From positions 5,527,001 through 5,591,000 of the forward strand of contig JAQISU010001239.1 of assembly GCA_029339505.1 (NCBI GenBank): 64,000 bases of DNA. Direction: 5' to 3'. The notes under the pieces are model-generated. The model was not told the origin of the DNA and searched no databases. It was given only the letters and a program-made list of their open reading frames with translations. Both the position numbers and the translations under genes were made by a program. The DNA comes from Unio delphinus. Its lineage: Eukaryota; Mollusca; Bivalvia; Unionida; Unionidae. Below are positions 9,365-20,439 of this stretch, piece by piece (positions within the stretch are counted from its first letter, which is position 1; each line of letters begins with the position of its first letter).

Positions 9365-9699
9365 AGCATCCCATGCGCCTTGTTAATGGCCACTCCATTG
9401 TCTTAAAACGATACATATTCTCTCTTGCCTAAAGACAATTTTAGTAGATTTGTGTGTCACAGATTTATGTCGAGAAATTTATGTATGTCTATCTTTCTTC
9501 GTCTGTCTCTAACAATGTCTCTAACCACGTCTCTATGTCTATATTGTACCTATAGTTAAAATGCCTTTTGTCCCTATAGTGTCTGTACCCTGTCTGTAAT
9601 GCTAATTTCCATTGTCCCTGTAACCTTTGTCCCTATAGGGCCACAGCACTCTTTAACATGGAAGTCCCGTTAGTCCTTATTTCGGCCCCCTTCACAACT
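9365..9699 (-). repeat. Right terminal inverted repeat of the Polinton-like element
   Basis: Complementary to 3996-4425. It ends in ...CCCCCTTCACAACT, followed directly by the TACGTT target copy. Confidence 0.8.
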
Positions 9700-9705
9700 T
9701 ACGTT

Positions 9706-10629
9706 GCTATTAATATTGTTAGCAGCTGCATATCAAAACATTATTTCACGTATTAATATGTTTTAAATGATATTTGAGGATGGCAAATATAATGATTGTA
9801 CCTGAATCACAATTTTTAAAGTAAGAGGACCAAATAACGAGATTATTTAATGTTTACGTTATTAAGGATTGCAAGGTTTAGGTTTTGTTTTCTATGTATA
9901 TGTAAAATTGAAATATTCTGATCAAAATAGATATCCAGCTTTGAGGACGGTCTCTGAGAGGAAAAGAAGTTAAAAATGTTTAATGGCATTTGAATTTAGT
10001 ACATCACACATGTTGCTGCACTTATAAGAACTTTCTAGAAATTACTGAAAGTGCAATGTTAAATGCTGCTTAAATTATCGAAATAAGCATGCAATATACT
10101 TGAATATATTCGATGGACTTATTACACTCAACATTACAAAACAAATGCCATTGATTTGCATTAGGCGACACAATTAAACTTAGGAAATAGCGTGACTACT
10201 CATCTCTGATTACGTCGTTACATAACGGTTCATATATTTGATTTAAATTTTAGCCAAGTTCTCAAATTTGATAATTGCCTTGTCTATCTCATGTATTATT
10301 TTGAGTTAGAGAATATTTTGAACGACCCAGGTATCTGTAGTAAACACAATCACGATTTCACATACAGAATGCATTCCTATTTATATATAAATGAGTTTGT
10401 ACTTTCTAAAAGTAAATTGTACTTTGTGTCCTTCTCAGTTTCCCACAGGAGGAAATAAAAATGGATGATGGATGCTTATCAACCACACTTGAGTACAATT
10501 TATATATGTAAATTGTGCGTCATGTACTTGTCATTATCCCTACGGAAGAAAAAAAAGGATGATCGACGGTAATCAGTCACATGTAATCTAAATATATACA
10601 TAATTAAATGATGTTGTCAACAAAAAGCC
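9706..10629. other. Non-coding stretch, nothing recognised
   Basis: AT-rich DNA with no coding signal and no repeat match that I can see elsewhere in the window. Confidence 0.45.
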
Positions 10630-11000
10630 TTACTTGTACATACAACTATTCAATATCGTGGTATGCAAATTCTTAATTTTAGATATAACAATTTCGACCA
10701 TCAGCTTGAAACTGGCATTTTGTTTAGCCATAACGTGTATAGTCCATAAATATAGGTACATTAACGGAGCAAATCTCTGGCTTTTTAATGGTCCTTTTCA
10801 TTTGTATACAATGTCGTGTTTAATAATCAAATACATAATTGTTGACGAGCGATAAACCTCTTTTATCTCTGAGCTTCATCTGAATCGGATTTAGAGCCAA
10901 AAGCAACCGAACCTTGCCCTTATAATAAGATTGCTTTACTCCCCATGTGTTTACCACTGCAGGCTAAAAATGTTTGAAGACATTAAATATTTGTTTTGTT
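10630..11000 (+). repeat. Old duplicated segment, partner at 23870-24150
   Basis: Shared words include AATCTCTGGCTTTTTAAT, and TTTACTCC followed by (C/A)(A/C)TGTGTTTA, in the same order and spacing as 23930-24080. An inverted third copy lies at about 41230-41470. It is diverged and non-coding. The 73-codon frame here is not conserved in the other copies. Confidence 0.55.
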
Positions 11001-11084
11001 TTTAATGAACCCGAACGAATTAGATTAGAAAGGGACTGGATCTAAAAGATCGTATTAGTCAGGGCAATAATCTTTATAACAGAA

Positions 11085-11230
11085 AAACTGACAAACGGCA
11101 GTGAAAAACTGGTGTGCGAAACCAGTCTAAGTGCTTGTGTAACCAAGAATCCTTTTTCATGGGCACACATTTATAAAAGATCCATTACACAATGGACAAC
11201 ATAACAAAACACAAAAACGACAGTGCGAAT
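11085..11230 (-). repeat. Diverged relative of the 1781-1909 repeat
   Basis: It begins AACTGACAAACGGCAGTG and includes AAACACAAAAACG near the end, matching the order of words in 1791-1905. The hairpin seen in that copy is not conserved here. Confidence 0.35.
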
Positions 11231-11454
11231 TGTTACTTTTTAGTTATATGAAGGCCATGGAGACAAAAAGAACAGGTTGACAACAGCAAGATGTTTTGCC
11301 TCACTTGTCTTGCTAGAACTAAATCGTGTGTATGTGTGATATGGGTTTTCCATCATGTATGCACTAGCGAATGTTGTTTCAAATGAATTATGCTAGGTAT
11401 GTGTGTGTGACTTGGATTTTGTACGTAGGTTTAACAATGTTTCAGTAGTATTGA

Positions 11455-11745
11455 TACGATGTCTGCTAGAGAGAACGAGATGTATAGCACTGAAGCATTG
11501 TGCCATAGACATTATTATGTTATCCCACCCAGTCACATTATCCTGCCACCAAGCCGACCAGTCCTAGAACTAACCTCTTAATGTCTTAGAACTAACCTCT
11601 TAATGCTGAGCCCCTAGTGAGGCAGGTTTCAGTACTATTTGTTATAATTCTTTGATATAACTCGGCCGGAGTTGTAACCCGCTACCTGCCACATTTGAGG
11701 AGTATGCTCTAACCATAAAGCCACCGGAACGGTCAATTCTGCTAG
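11455..11745 (-). mobile_element. SINE-B, tRNA-headed copy
   Basis: On the minus strand the head reads GGTGGCTTTATGGTTAGAGC (box-A-like), with GGGTTACAACTCCGG (degenerate box B) about 35 bases later. A conserved body follows, including a CTCAGCATTAAGAGGTTAG-type word that is duplicated here. This layout matches a SINE type I associate with bivalve genomes. Fragments occur at 640, 1634, 30585 and 51485. Confidence 0.65.
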
Positions 11746-12221
11746 GTATCAGCTCTAGGAATACAAAAAGTGTATAGTGGTTGTTAGCTTTGAAAATCAT
11801 TTAGAAATAGATACATACATGACAACCTGCGCTGAATTAATTTTTATTCAGTTTCAGATTTATTAAAGTCTCTTCAGATACCTAATGGACTCATAGAGCG
11901 GTGATGAAGAAAAAATTGTCGACACGCTTGTTCCAGAAAACAAACATGTGCCGCTTGTTTTGAATATATCTCACCTTGCTTTATGACTGGAAAATATCCT
12001 TGGGATACGATACAATCACAAACGTTTGAAACTCATACAACAATTAAGCCGGTAAACAACCTCGTACGTCATTTGAAATCTACCAATCGAGTTTTAAAAT
12101 ATTTTACACATGAGTAGACACAACTTGTAGAAAACGTTCCTCCGTTCCGACAGCCGAATTGCTTGTGTTAGCGTTTTGGTAAAGCAGTTTCAGTATAAGA
12201 GCTTTATCGTTTATTATTAGA

Positions 12222-13199
12222 ATGAAATATTTCTTGATCATCAGCCTTTTATGCACATTAAGTTGTTGCAACGTACGAGGGAACAACAGTTCTTCGTTGC
12301 TTACGAGTAACGGTGATATTAACGCTGTCATGTTTCGTCTATCGGAAGAGAGAGAAAGACGTTTGCTATTGGAGAATGACGTGCAGTTACTGACTCTGAG
12401 ATATGCGCAGCTGCAGAGAATGATGAATCAAGGTTAGTCTCCTAGATGTACACATTGATTAGACTACTTTCCTTGAAACACCACTAAGACTATTTGCTGC
12501 TTGCGGATTCCTTTATATCCGGGAAATCCGACATTTCAGTTCATGTGTAAGGTCGAGAGCGGATCTAAAGAGAACCGAGTTCGTCACTTTCTGAGTTTCA
12601 CTAAATTTATGTGGATTTTTTTTGTCTTTTCATAAGCTCTAGTCATTTTGCGTCATTAGAAATTACTTGCAGACGACAATCGATTGCAGAGAAATTGTTT
12701 CCTGTGTAAGTATAGCTCAGTTCCTCTTTTCTTACAATATCTCTGTATGTAGTATGAGACGGTAATGCCATACAGATTTTCTTTCCTATTTTCAGCTATG
12801 TCTCCAGTTGGATTTGTTGCAAAGCTTTCTACCCACACGACTATCCAAAATGGCGAAGTTCTGAAGCTAGACAAAGTGGACATGAATGAGGGAAATGGTT
12901 ACAACCCCGCTCTCGGTGTATTCCGTGCTCCTATAAAGGGCATGTATATCCTTTCTGTCACCGCGATGACTCGGGGAGAAGGTTTACCGGTGCATATCAC
13001 TTTAATGAATGGTGACAAAGAACTCGCACGACTTTTTTCCGGAGACATTGCTAGTGGTCGAATGGTTGGAGCTGTGTCAGTTCCGGCAATTCTGTCTGAA
13101 AATGACAATATCTTCATCAAAGCTATTGTAATGCACGCAGGCTTTTACGGAGAATACTTCACGTCCTTTTCTGGGCTACTTATTCAAAGAATGTCCTAA
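12222..13199 (+). CDS. C1q domain-containing secreted protein, gene A (two exons)
   Basis: Exon 1 is 12222-12432 and exon 2 is 12796-13199. The 363-bp phase-1 intron has GTTAGT and TTTTCAG borders, and the product is 204 residues. Residues 1-19 form a hydrophobic signal peptide. An NNSS glycosylation site lies at 21-24. Residues about 35-70 are a strongly charged heptad region (LSEERERRLLLENDVQLLTL), suited to coiled-coil trimerisation. Residues 74-204 are one C1q domain with the family's G-Y-N-P-x-L-G-V-F-x-A-P-x-K-G-M-Y core and a terminal FSGLL. There is no collagen region. Such C1qDC proteins are secreted lectin-like recognition molecules in molluscan haemolymph; the ligand of this one is unknown. 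Its promoter lacks the TATA box found at genes C and E. The intron is about a third the length of theirs. Confidence 0.9.
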
Positions 13200-13297
13200 T
13201 ACATCAAGGTGTATAATTCACCTGAAATGTAGAGGTTAACAAGTGTCTTTTGATAAACGTTTCTTTCCAATACAATGGTGTTACGTGTTTAAGCAAT

Positions 13298-13303
13298 AAT
13301 AAA
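13298..13303 (+). terminator. Polyadenylation signal AATAAA of gene A
   Basis: A canonical AATAAA about 100 bases after the stop codon of gene A, and the only one in the next few hundred bases that is well placed. Confidence 0.55.
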
Positions 13304-13706
13304 CGTAACACAGAAAGAACGAAAACGGCAAGTTTTGTAACATTTAACCCCAAAAAATGTATTTTCCTGGAAAAATAATTTAAAAGTAGAAACAAGAACG
13401 TACGGTTTTAAGAATTAAATCCAAAATATATCCAAGAATATTCAACGAATTAAATTGTAAACCTGCTAGTAATAAAATGTTCTAATGAATTCAAATATTA
13501 GTCTTGATGAAAATCCTAGGTTGAAGACGATGACGTATACTGTAGTCTGTATAGTGTTGTATCTACAGTTCTTTGTAGAAACAAAAGAAACACCACTCAG
13601 GTGTTTGAAATCCGAATATAAGATTTTGAAAAATATATTTGTTCACGAATTATGTAAGAGCCCTCAAATATTTCCAGAGATATTAAGCACTGAATTCTCT
13701 GTAGGT

Positions 13707-13707
<1 letters not shown>

Positions 13708-13801
<94 letters not shown>
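13708..13801. repeat. (GT)n-(GA)n compound microsatellite
   Basis: About 12 GT units run directly into about 35 GA units. Frames across it on both strands are artefacts. Confidence 0.95.
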
Positions 13802-13803
<2 letters not shown>

Positions 13804-14212
13804 GTCTTTACTATGTGAATTGTTTTGAATGGAACACAAACGGGTTGTAAAGCACGTGTATAAAAATGTAAGGCTTTGGTCTAATAGTTCTCCTTTATGA
13901 GGACCACTAATCCCAGTAAGACTTTTTTTATCATGCATTCTATTGCATTCTATTGCAGTCTACGTCTAGCAAAATACTAAGCTGAACGACTGTAAAAGCT
14001 AATGTAAGCAATTTTCAAACGTCACACATGACACAGTATTAATACATATTTATTGCAAATACAGAACAATGTCATTAAATCGCCAACATGTGTATAACGA
14101 ACTGTACAAATAAGCGTGAATTCCTTCCTTGTACGTGACCAATTCGACACATAAGAATGTATTGTAGAAAAGCCCATTGATATATACACTACTATATAAA
14201 TACGTTTTACAG

Positions 14213-14721
14213 CAGAGTTGCCAGATCCGCGTTTTTATTTCCCCAATTGGGCTCCTTTCCAAATTTGGTTGCAGGAAATTTATATAGATTGCGTTTTGCG
14301 GTTTTTGGGCTGGTTTCTAATTTGTGTCGCCGTAACTTGGGCTGCATCAAATTTCTTATAAATTCTCCGCATCCTATTTTAAATTGGCGCTAGTGATGAT
14401 AATATCTTTAAAAAAAAATCATAATGAATCCATTATTCTGGATATATCTCCATATATGTATTTCACATTGTTAATTTTGTTAAAATTCCGGAACATAAAG
14501 AACGAAGCGTGCTTCAAATTTCAAATTTCAATTAAGCTAGCATATCAATAGCATATCAATGCTGGAAATTGTAACCTGTAGGGCGGAGGCACTATTATCA
14601 TTTTATCACTGTTATAATATTGTTAAATTGATGGTATTTGGTTCTTTTTTAATCTTCAGATTTTAATATATAAATTGGGCGGTTTTAGGGCAGGAATTGA
14701 AAAAAGTATCTGGTAACACTG
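14213..14721. mobile_element. hAT-type MITE, copy 1 (509 bp)
   Basis: The left end CAGAGTTGCCAGAT and the right end (reverse complement CAGTGTTACCAGATAC) are terminal inverted repeats. The element is flanked by perfect 8-bp TTTTACAG copies at 14205-14212 and 14722-14729. It aligns along its whole length with 60238-60755. It has no transposase frame, so it must move in trans. Confidence 0.85.
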
Positions 14722-14883
14722 TTTTACAGTGTCGTGATGTTTAGAGTAAAGTGCTTTGCCCGATGTCACATTACGGTATCTGACAGCATGGTAAGAAGAT
14801 AATGGTAAAACATTGCGTTTTATCTCAAATCGCTAAAGAACAAATAACCTCCTTTTCAATATTTTGTTTCCATATATTTGAAG

Positions 14884-14885
<2 letters not shown>

Positions 14886-14959
<74 letters not shown>
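14886..14959. repeat. (TA)n microsatellite
   Basis: About 36 TA units, soon followed by a short ACAC stretch. Confidence 0.95.
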
Positions 14960-14960
<1 letters not shown>

Positions 14961-16914
14961 TTTTCTATTACAACGTTTACCACTGAAGGTGCTGAAACAC
15001 ACACACACAGAGTTCGATATCAAATTATTTGGAGTAGAAGTGTGTCCATAACCAAAACCTATCGATGCTTACACATAGGTCGGAACATGGAAGTTATCAT
15101 GGATTAAACATTATATAATGGACACTTTACACATGTCACAATGTAATTAATTAATATTACACCGGTATTGTCCAGTATCACCACCATTTCAGAAGAAATG
15201 CAGGTATTGCAGTATATATGAAAATAAATGGCGATAGCGCTAACTCTTAGTTTCCTGAGAGTGATTGCATCAAACACATATAGTGCAAGTTTCTCTAATA
15301 TGGTTGCGGAAACTATTTTGTGTTGTGATATAGGTGCCTTTGTCATGTCCAATGCATTTGAAGAGATTAGGCGCGACGGTTTTATCGTCCGTTCATATTG
15401 TTCTATCCATCTTTTGAAGGAAGTTCCATTTTCATTGCCTAGGCATTGGGAAAACTTATGCTCAAAGCTAGACTACCAAGAATACATCATTGAATACGTC
15501 AGGTGCCACGCACTTTTGTTGAAAGGAACGGACGACTCTGCTTGCCTATATGACCTTTGACAGACGACCACAACATAGGGGCATGAGCTCTGCTTGAGAA
15601 CGGTATTATATAAAACATCAGGAGAGAACGATAGAGTTCAAGCAAGGAGCACGTTGGGATTCTGAACACAAAGCTGGTTTTCGGGATCATAACGTGCTTT
15701 GTATAAAAGATATCAGTGCATTTGAGATAAATAGAAAACATACTCCATTGTGTTAACCTCAGAGATGACACAATAAAACATCCATATAATGGTCTCGCCC
15801 TCTGTATGTTACGGTCAGAAAATGTTCAGGTGAAACAGACAACATACGCTGACTGTGAGACACATACTTGTTCAGCGTATCAGCTTCCATACAGAAAAAA
15901 AAATATTTTCATCTGAATTCGAACTTAACGTTTATGAACATTGAAAATCGTTGCCGTTTTGAAGGAATGCAGTTTGTATAATATATGGCGACTATGTTTT
16001 GACACGTCTAATGTTTACATACATAAATACTGTTTTGACTCAGTGCATTAGGTACAAACGCCACGGACAATCCAATGCAATGAAAGCATGGGCCTAGATG
16101 AATCAGGACAAACTAGTACGTTTTCCTCCTGTAAGGAGCACTTCTAAATATAAACAGTGGAATCGTTTCAGCTCCAGAAACTTCTTTTCCTTAAACATAT
16201 CACTATATCGAAATAACTTCTAATTAACATCAGTTCCAGAATCATACTATTGTCAATTGAGGCTTTTTTACTTCCACAATATAACCCTAATATATGTTTT
16301 CATTCAAAATATTAAATATTGAAAACACCAGTAGGATCATTTCAACCTTTGGAAAAAGAATACGAAACATGAATGAAAAAAGAATATGAATGAATCTGAC
16401 TGCTTGTTTCTCTTCCTATATACACCTTCAAGAGCCTAATACAACTATATGTCTATACGCCACCTAACATATCTTACTACTCCGTGTAATATTTCAAAAT
16501 ACGTATTCATATGACCTAATGCATACAATGAATATTATAGATTAATTCTACTAAAAACCCACCTGACATAACCCGTACTCAGCGTGCCATGTTCACAACT
16601 AATATTCTCTCCTTCTCTACACCTTAGATGAGGATACGTATATAAATCTGTATTCAGCTGTTTTAGCAGTACAACTCGACGATTATACACATTTAACAAG
16701 ATCAATCAATAGTGAATGAACAAAAGAAGCATAAATGCAGATTAAAAAGAACATATCCCCCTCTACCACACTTGCTCAGGATTGTGGAATAGGTCTGTTG
16801 TATCCTACTGAATGTGACTAGAGGTGACTAGATGAAAGTAATTGCGTTTATTCTCGATAGTGCAGATCATACGAGTAGTTGAAAAGAGGAGAAACCGATT
16901 GTTTCCACTCCGAC
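14960..16914. other. Non-coding stretch up to the inverted arm
   Basis: The longest frame (15228-15560, 110 codons) overlaps a minus-strand frame and shows no domain, splice signal or second copy. Nothing else was recognised. Confidence 0.4.
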
Positions 16915-17707
16915 GCAGCACACTACTTAACTTACATTTTAGTCAAATCCGTGGTTAGGACGGGCTGTTTCTTTAATCTCGAATCCTCTGAGATATTCGA
17001 CCGCTAGATTAACGGCCGCCTCAAAGACGGCTGCAAGATTAATCTTCTTGGTACCAAATATGGACTACAGGATCTAGATGGATTGTTCTGCATAGAGAAC
17101 GTCTCTTGTGCGCGTTAAAAGGGATACGTGGAAACTGGCGAAGGAGTTTTAGAGCAAATATATGTGTGAGCTTGCACCTAAATAAAGACGAAAGTAGGTA
17201 ACGTAAATAATCAGTGTAGTTGTAGTAAATAAGAAACCCACTGCTACAAATAAAATAACCACATAAATCCAGTCCACACAATTAGCATTAAACCACAGAC
17301 AACAGGTAGTAACACCAAATGTTCGAAATCAAAAAGCTATCACGTTCTTTTAAAGAGGAATATATAAAATCATGTCGGCATAAAAGCTGCGTTATCGCTA
17401 GCTCCAGTAGAAATGTGCATTGTCGAAGCAAAACAAGTGTGCCTCTTTGAATATAATTTGAAATATTCGGAGTGGCCGTGACCAATTCATCAGATGTTTA
17501 ATTACTGATATAGCTGTACATACGTTTCCAATTATTGTCTGTGCAATATTCCATGCTGATTTTATCAAACGGGCACGATTTTATCCTGCATATATTTATT
17601 GCAAATAACAGACACGGCAACATTAGGTACCATTAATAATAAAGTTTCTGAAAATGACCCACACCAATATGACCTCGTCATTGAAATGAAAAACAATTTT
17701 ACTATCA

Positions 17708-17709
<2 letters not shown>

Positions 17710-17790
<81 letters not shown>
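17710..17790. repeat. (TA)n microsatellite
   Basis: About 40 TA units at the point where the match to the right arm breaks off. Confidence 0.95.
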
Positions 17791-17796
<6 letters not shown>

Positions 17797-17799
17797 ATT

Positions 17800-18670
17800 G
17801 AGTAGGAGGAAGCCCTGGGATTTTTTTAAAGCTGAGAAATCACTATGATGTAGGTCTTAATAATCAAAATGGATAAAAGTAAGTCTACTGTAGTTATATA
17901 ATCTATATGGAGGTAAGACAATTGTGAAAACGAACGCATCAAATAGATCTCTTTACACCAAAATAGAGCATCGTTTGATGATTTTTTTGGTCGATACATA
18001 TAGAGGAACCTTTAAGAAGAAATACTCAGTATTCTTATAAAATGACACATGATGCCTTTTGACTTGTTAAACACAAAAATCAATTCGATAAGTTAAATAG
18101 ATGAGTAAATTTGTATTAATATGTCAACAGTTTGTGCTCTTTAGAGCTAAATGTATTGTGGACTGGATCTTCCCAAAACAGTATGCCAAAAAGTGGCTGA
18201 CAGGAACGTTTTTTGGGTTAAACACCGTTTCTGAGCAGATGATACACAATGCGTGACGGCCAATATATTTAGTGGAGGAAGAACACAGGAGAATCCCTAG
18301 AAGGACAACCAGACCACATGAGGCTGAAGGCAAAATTTCTCGCATATCCACGTTGGACGTGCTGAGACTCGAACCCATGCAGACGGAGGTGAGACGTGTG
18401 TGATCGGTAAAGGCATTCGCCTAACACCACTGGGAAACCTGGGACCATAGACAGGAAGGGTATTTAGGTCCATCAGTATTTGAATCGGAAGGAATATGTC
18501 ATATTTCGTTTTTGTAACATCCAGTACGTCTTGAGAATATCATAGACAATATACCTTAGATATGTATGCTGACAGGAAACGTGTTTTGCATTTTAATGAC
18601 GAGGTCATAATCGTGTGGGTCATTTTCAGGATGGCATACCGATCTAAGATATTTTAGTACATTCTCTTAA
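17800..18670 (+). repeat. Local duplicate of 22170-22960
   Basis: The same order of words is seen in both: CTGGGATTTTTTT(A/C)AA(A)GC just after a (TA)n tract, then GTGACGGCCAAT, ACAGGAA(G/A)GG and GGGTCATTT(T/C). It is present only in the left arm; the right arm has one copy (inverted, 41700-42400). Confidence 0.65.
18235..18445 (-). mobile_element. SINE-A copy, diverged
   Basis: On the minus strand GGGTTCGAGTCTC (box B) lies at 18368-18380, with a degenerate box A upstream. A body collinear with the 9044-9303 SINE follows, including a TTCTTCCTCCACTAA stretch. The AAC tail is lost. More decayed copies, made by segmental duplication, sit at about 22630-22770 and (inverted) 41870-42020. Confidence 0.65.
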
Positions 18671-19148
18671 ATTATATCCGATATAACAAGATGTCAACCT
18701 GGGAAACCTACATTAAGTTAGCAACTAAAAACATCGACTACTTACTGCTTGGATTATATTTTGTATAATAGACGTTATCGGAAATGAAGTTTGGAGTAGC
18801 CATAAATCTGTATCACAGCGATAACCTTATACTTTTTCTTTGTTCCATACAATTAAATGGGCCAGTTACAGGCAAATGATACGGAGTCATTTTACTCACT
18901 TGTAGAGAATGTGATGCTTCATTCAGATATATTAGCATTAGATCCTTTAATTTTGGTTTCACCAATATAAAAGAACAGATATACTTGTTACATTGTTTTT
19001 AGGTGTAAATAGTAATTTCTCCTGTCGCCCATTTTCAAATATCATACGTGGATGTTTAAAGAGTTTGGTCAGTTTTATCCAGGTTTGTTTTACCTGCGCT
19101 TTGTAGTAAAGGTTTGTACTATACATTTTCCTTGAGAAAGACTGCATT

Positions 19149-19150
<2 letters not shown>

Positions 19151-19216
<66 letters not shown>
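19151..19216. repeat. (TA)n microsatellite
   Basis: About 33 TA units. The same position in gene unit C (31495) and in the right arm (44982) is also (TA)n followed or preceded by GT/CA, so this microsatellite predates the duplications. Confidence 0.95.
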
Positions 19217-19218
<2 letters not shown>

Positions 19219-19592
19219 GTGTGTGTTTTAAATCACGTATGCACTAACAAATGCTGTTGTGTTTGAACTTAATCAGCTTTGTACAAAGCAAAAAAATTCT
19301 ATTTCTTACAGTCTTAAAAGTCATATGGATGTATATTTATTCACCACAGCGTGTTCTAAATCAGTCATTATAATATTCAAATACGTAATGAACTCACATT
19401 GCGGTGGTAAACACAAACACGTCAGTGACAAGTTTATTTGCGATAACTGCCGCTCCTTTTCAATATGTCTTGCCTTGATGTACGACTAGAAAACAACTTA
19501 GGAGATAAGATACAATTACAAAGTCAGTAAACAACATTCTGTGATACGTCATTTGCTTGTGTAATCTTTCACACGCGAGTACACTAAAATGG

Positions 19593-19720
19593 TATATAAA
19601 GCTCCTTCCCGATAGCCTTTTCTCTAAATATTAACCTTTTGGTGAAGCATTTTCATTACCAGTTTAAATCGTTCATTATTATGCACATTAAGTTGTTTTT
19701 CAGCATTCAGTTTGAAGATG
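19593..19720 (+). pseudogene. C1q relic B: promoter and exon-1 remnant
   Basis: The upstream DNA (19240-19620) aligns with that of genes C and E, and a TATA box (TATATAAA, 19593-19600) is followed by GCTCC as in those genes. TTAACCTTTTGGTGAAG at 19629 is the same 5'UTR word. The sequence then jumps from CATTATT directly to ATGCACATTAAGTTG, which is codons 11-15 of the real exon. The start codon and most of the signal peptide (about 30 bases) are therefore deleted. No C1q-domain exon is found downstream. The inverted partner at 44400-44600 has the same deletion. Confidence 0.7.
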
Positions 19721-20439
19721 TAATGACAAGAGGTACGACTAAGGAGATTATGTGACTTTGCACAGGTAAACATGGCTATCAATAAGCAGGTACTTGAAAA
19801 TGAACGTTTGGAATGTTTTACCTCAACACGCAGTTGCTTCACATATATTTAGTACTGAAAGGTGCACCTCGTTACAAGTACATATGCTCTATATACGTTT
19901 ATAGTCTGCATTACATTCACAAAATGTATTTCATATCATTAAGTAAAATAACCTATTGAATTAAAATTTGGTACTCCAATACCGATTGAAGATGAAAATA
20001 ATCGCTAATTTCAGGAAACTCCATTCTCGCATTTTAGCTGTAATACGTCATGTTTCTAATCAGACTACAAATCATGAACAGCACATTTTATATTCCATTC
20101 TAATACTGATATTTGCTGATTATGTGTTATATAATTTCTTAAACTTGTAAACATTTGCATGCACACACTTTATAACATATCTTCATTTATAAGATTAATT
20201 GTCGTAACGTACTTTACATACCAATAATTTCCAACCTAACCTATACTCTATATCAAGATTAGCCAACTGTATATTAAATATGGTTTTAGTTTTATTCGTT
20301 GTGGTCAGTTTAAGGTCCTGGAGAAATTTCAGTTTAAATCTCTCTTTTTCGAAAATACAGTTGATAAAAACACAAAGGAATAATTTAAAAAAATGGTTCA
20401 CTACGTTTTCAGGCTTCTAAAGGGCCAGGAAGATAATGG

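Larger units (their letters stand above)
3996..9699. mobile_element. Decayed Polinton/Maverick-like (adintovirus-like) element, 5.7 kb
   Basis: The element starts AGTAGTGAAGGGGG and ends with the complement of AGTTGTGAAGGGGG. It is flanked by perfect 6-bp direct repeats TACGTT (3990-3995 and 9700-9705). Terminal inverted repeats starting with AG, several hundred bases long, with a 6-bp target duplication are hallmarks of Polintons. Inside, frames at the left read on the minus strand and those further right on the plus strand, including a broken P-loop ATPase near 8.3-8.8 kb. No protein-primed DNA polymerase or integrase was recognised, and the length is well below the usual 10-20 kb, so this is an internally deleted, dead copy. 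A SINE sits at 9044-9303. Confidence 0.75.
11860..13610 (+). repeat. C1q gene unit A (segmental-duplication copy)
   Basis: The flanks of gene A align with those of genes C and E. Upstream, a GATA-rich stretch and the region near 12030-12200 match 31900-32110 and 53100-53300. Downstream, 13480-13600 matches 35280-35400. This is the most diverged of the three gene-bearing units. Confidence 0.6.

Noticed and set aside
13485..13938. Frames with Arg-Glu or Ser-Leu repeats across (GA)n/(CT)n tracts (also 30761, 48572-48817)
   Set aside because: Any dinucleotide tract without stops gives such frames on both strands.
15228..15560. 110-codon frame
   Set aside because: No motif, no signal peptide, no duplicate copy, and a competing minus-strand frame; treated as chance.
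17039..17281. 80-codon frame conserved almost unchanged at 45890-46150 on the opposite strand
   Set aside because: The conservation comes from the whole inverted duplication, whose non-coding parts are conserved to a similar degree. No domain or splice context was found.
19860..20150. A C1q-domain exon for relic B
   Set aside because: A TTTCAG acceptor-like word occurs near 20015, but the following sequence has none of the C1q residues.
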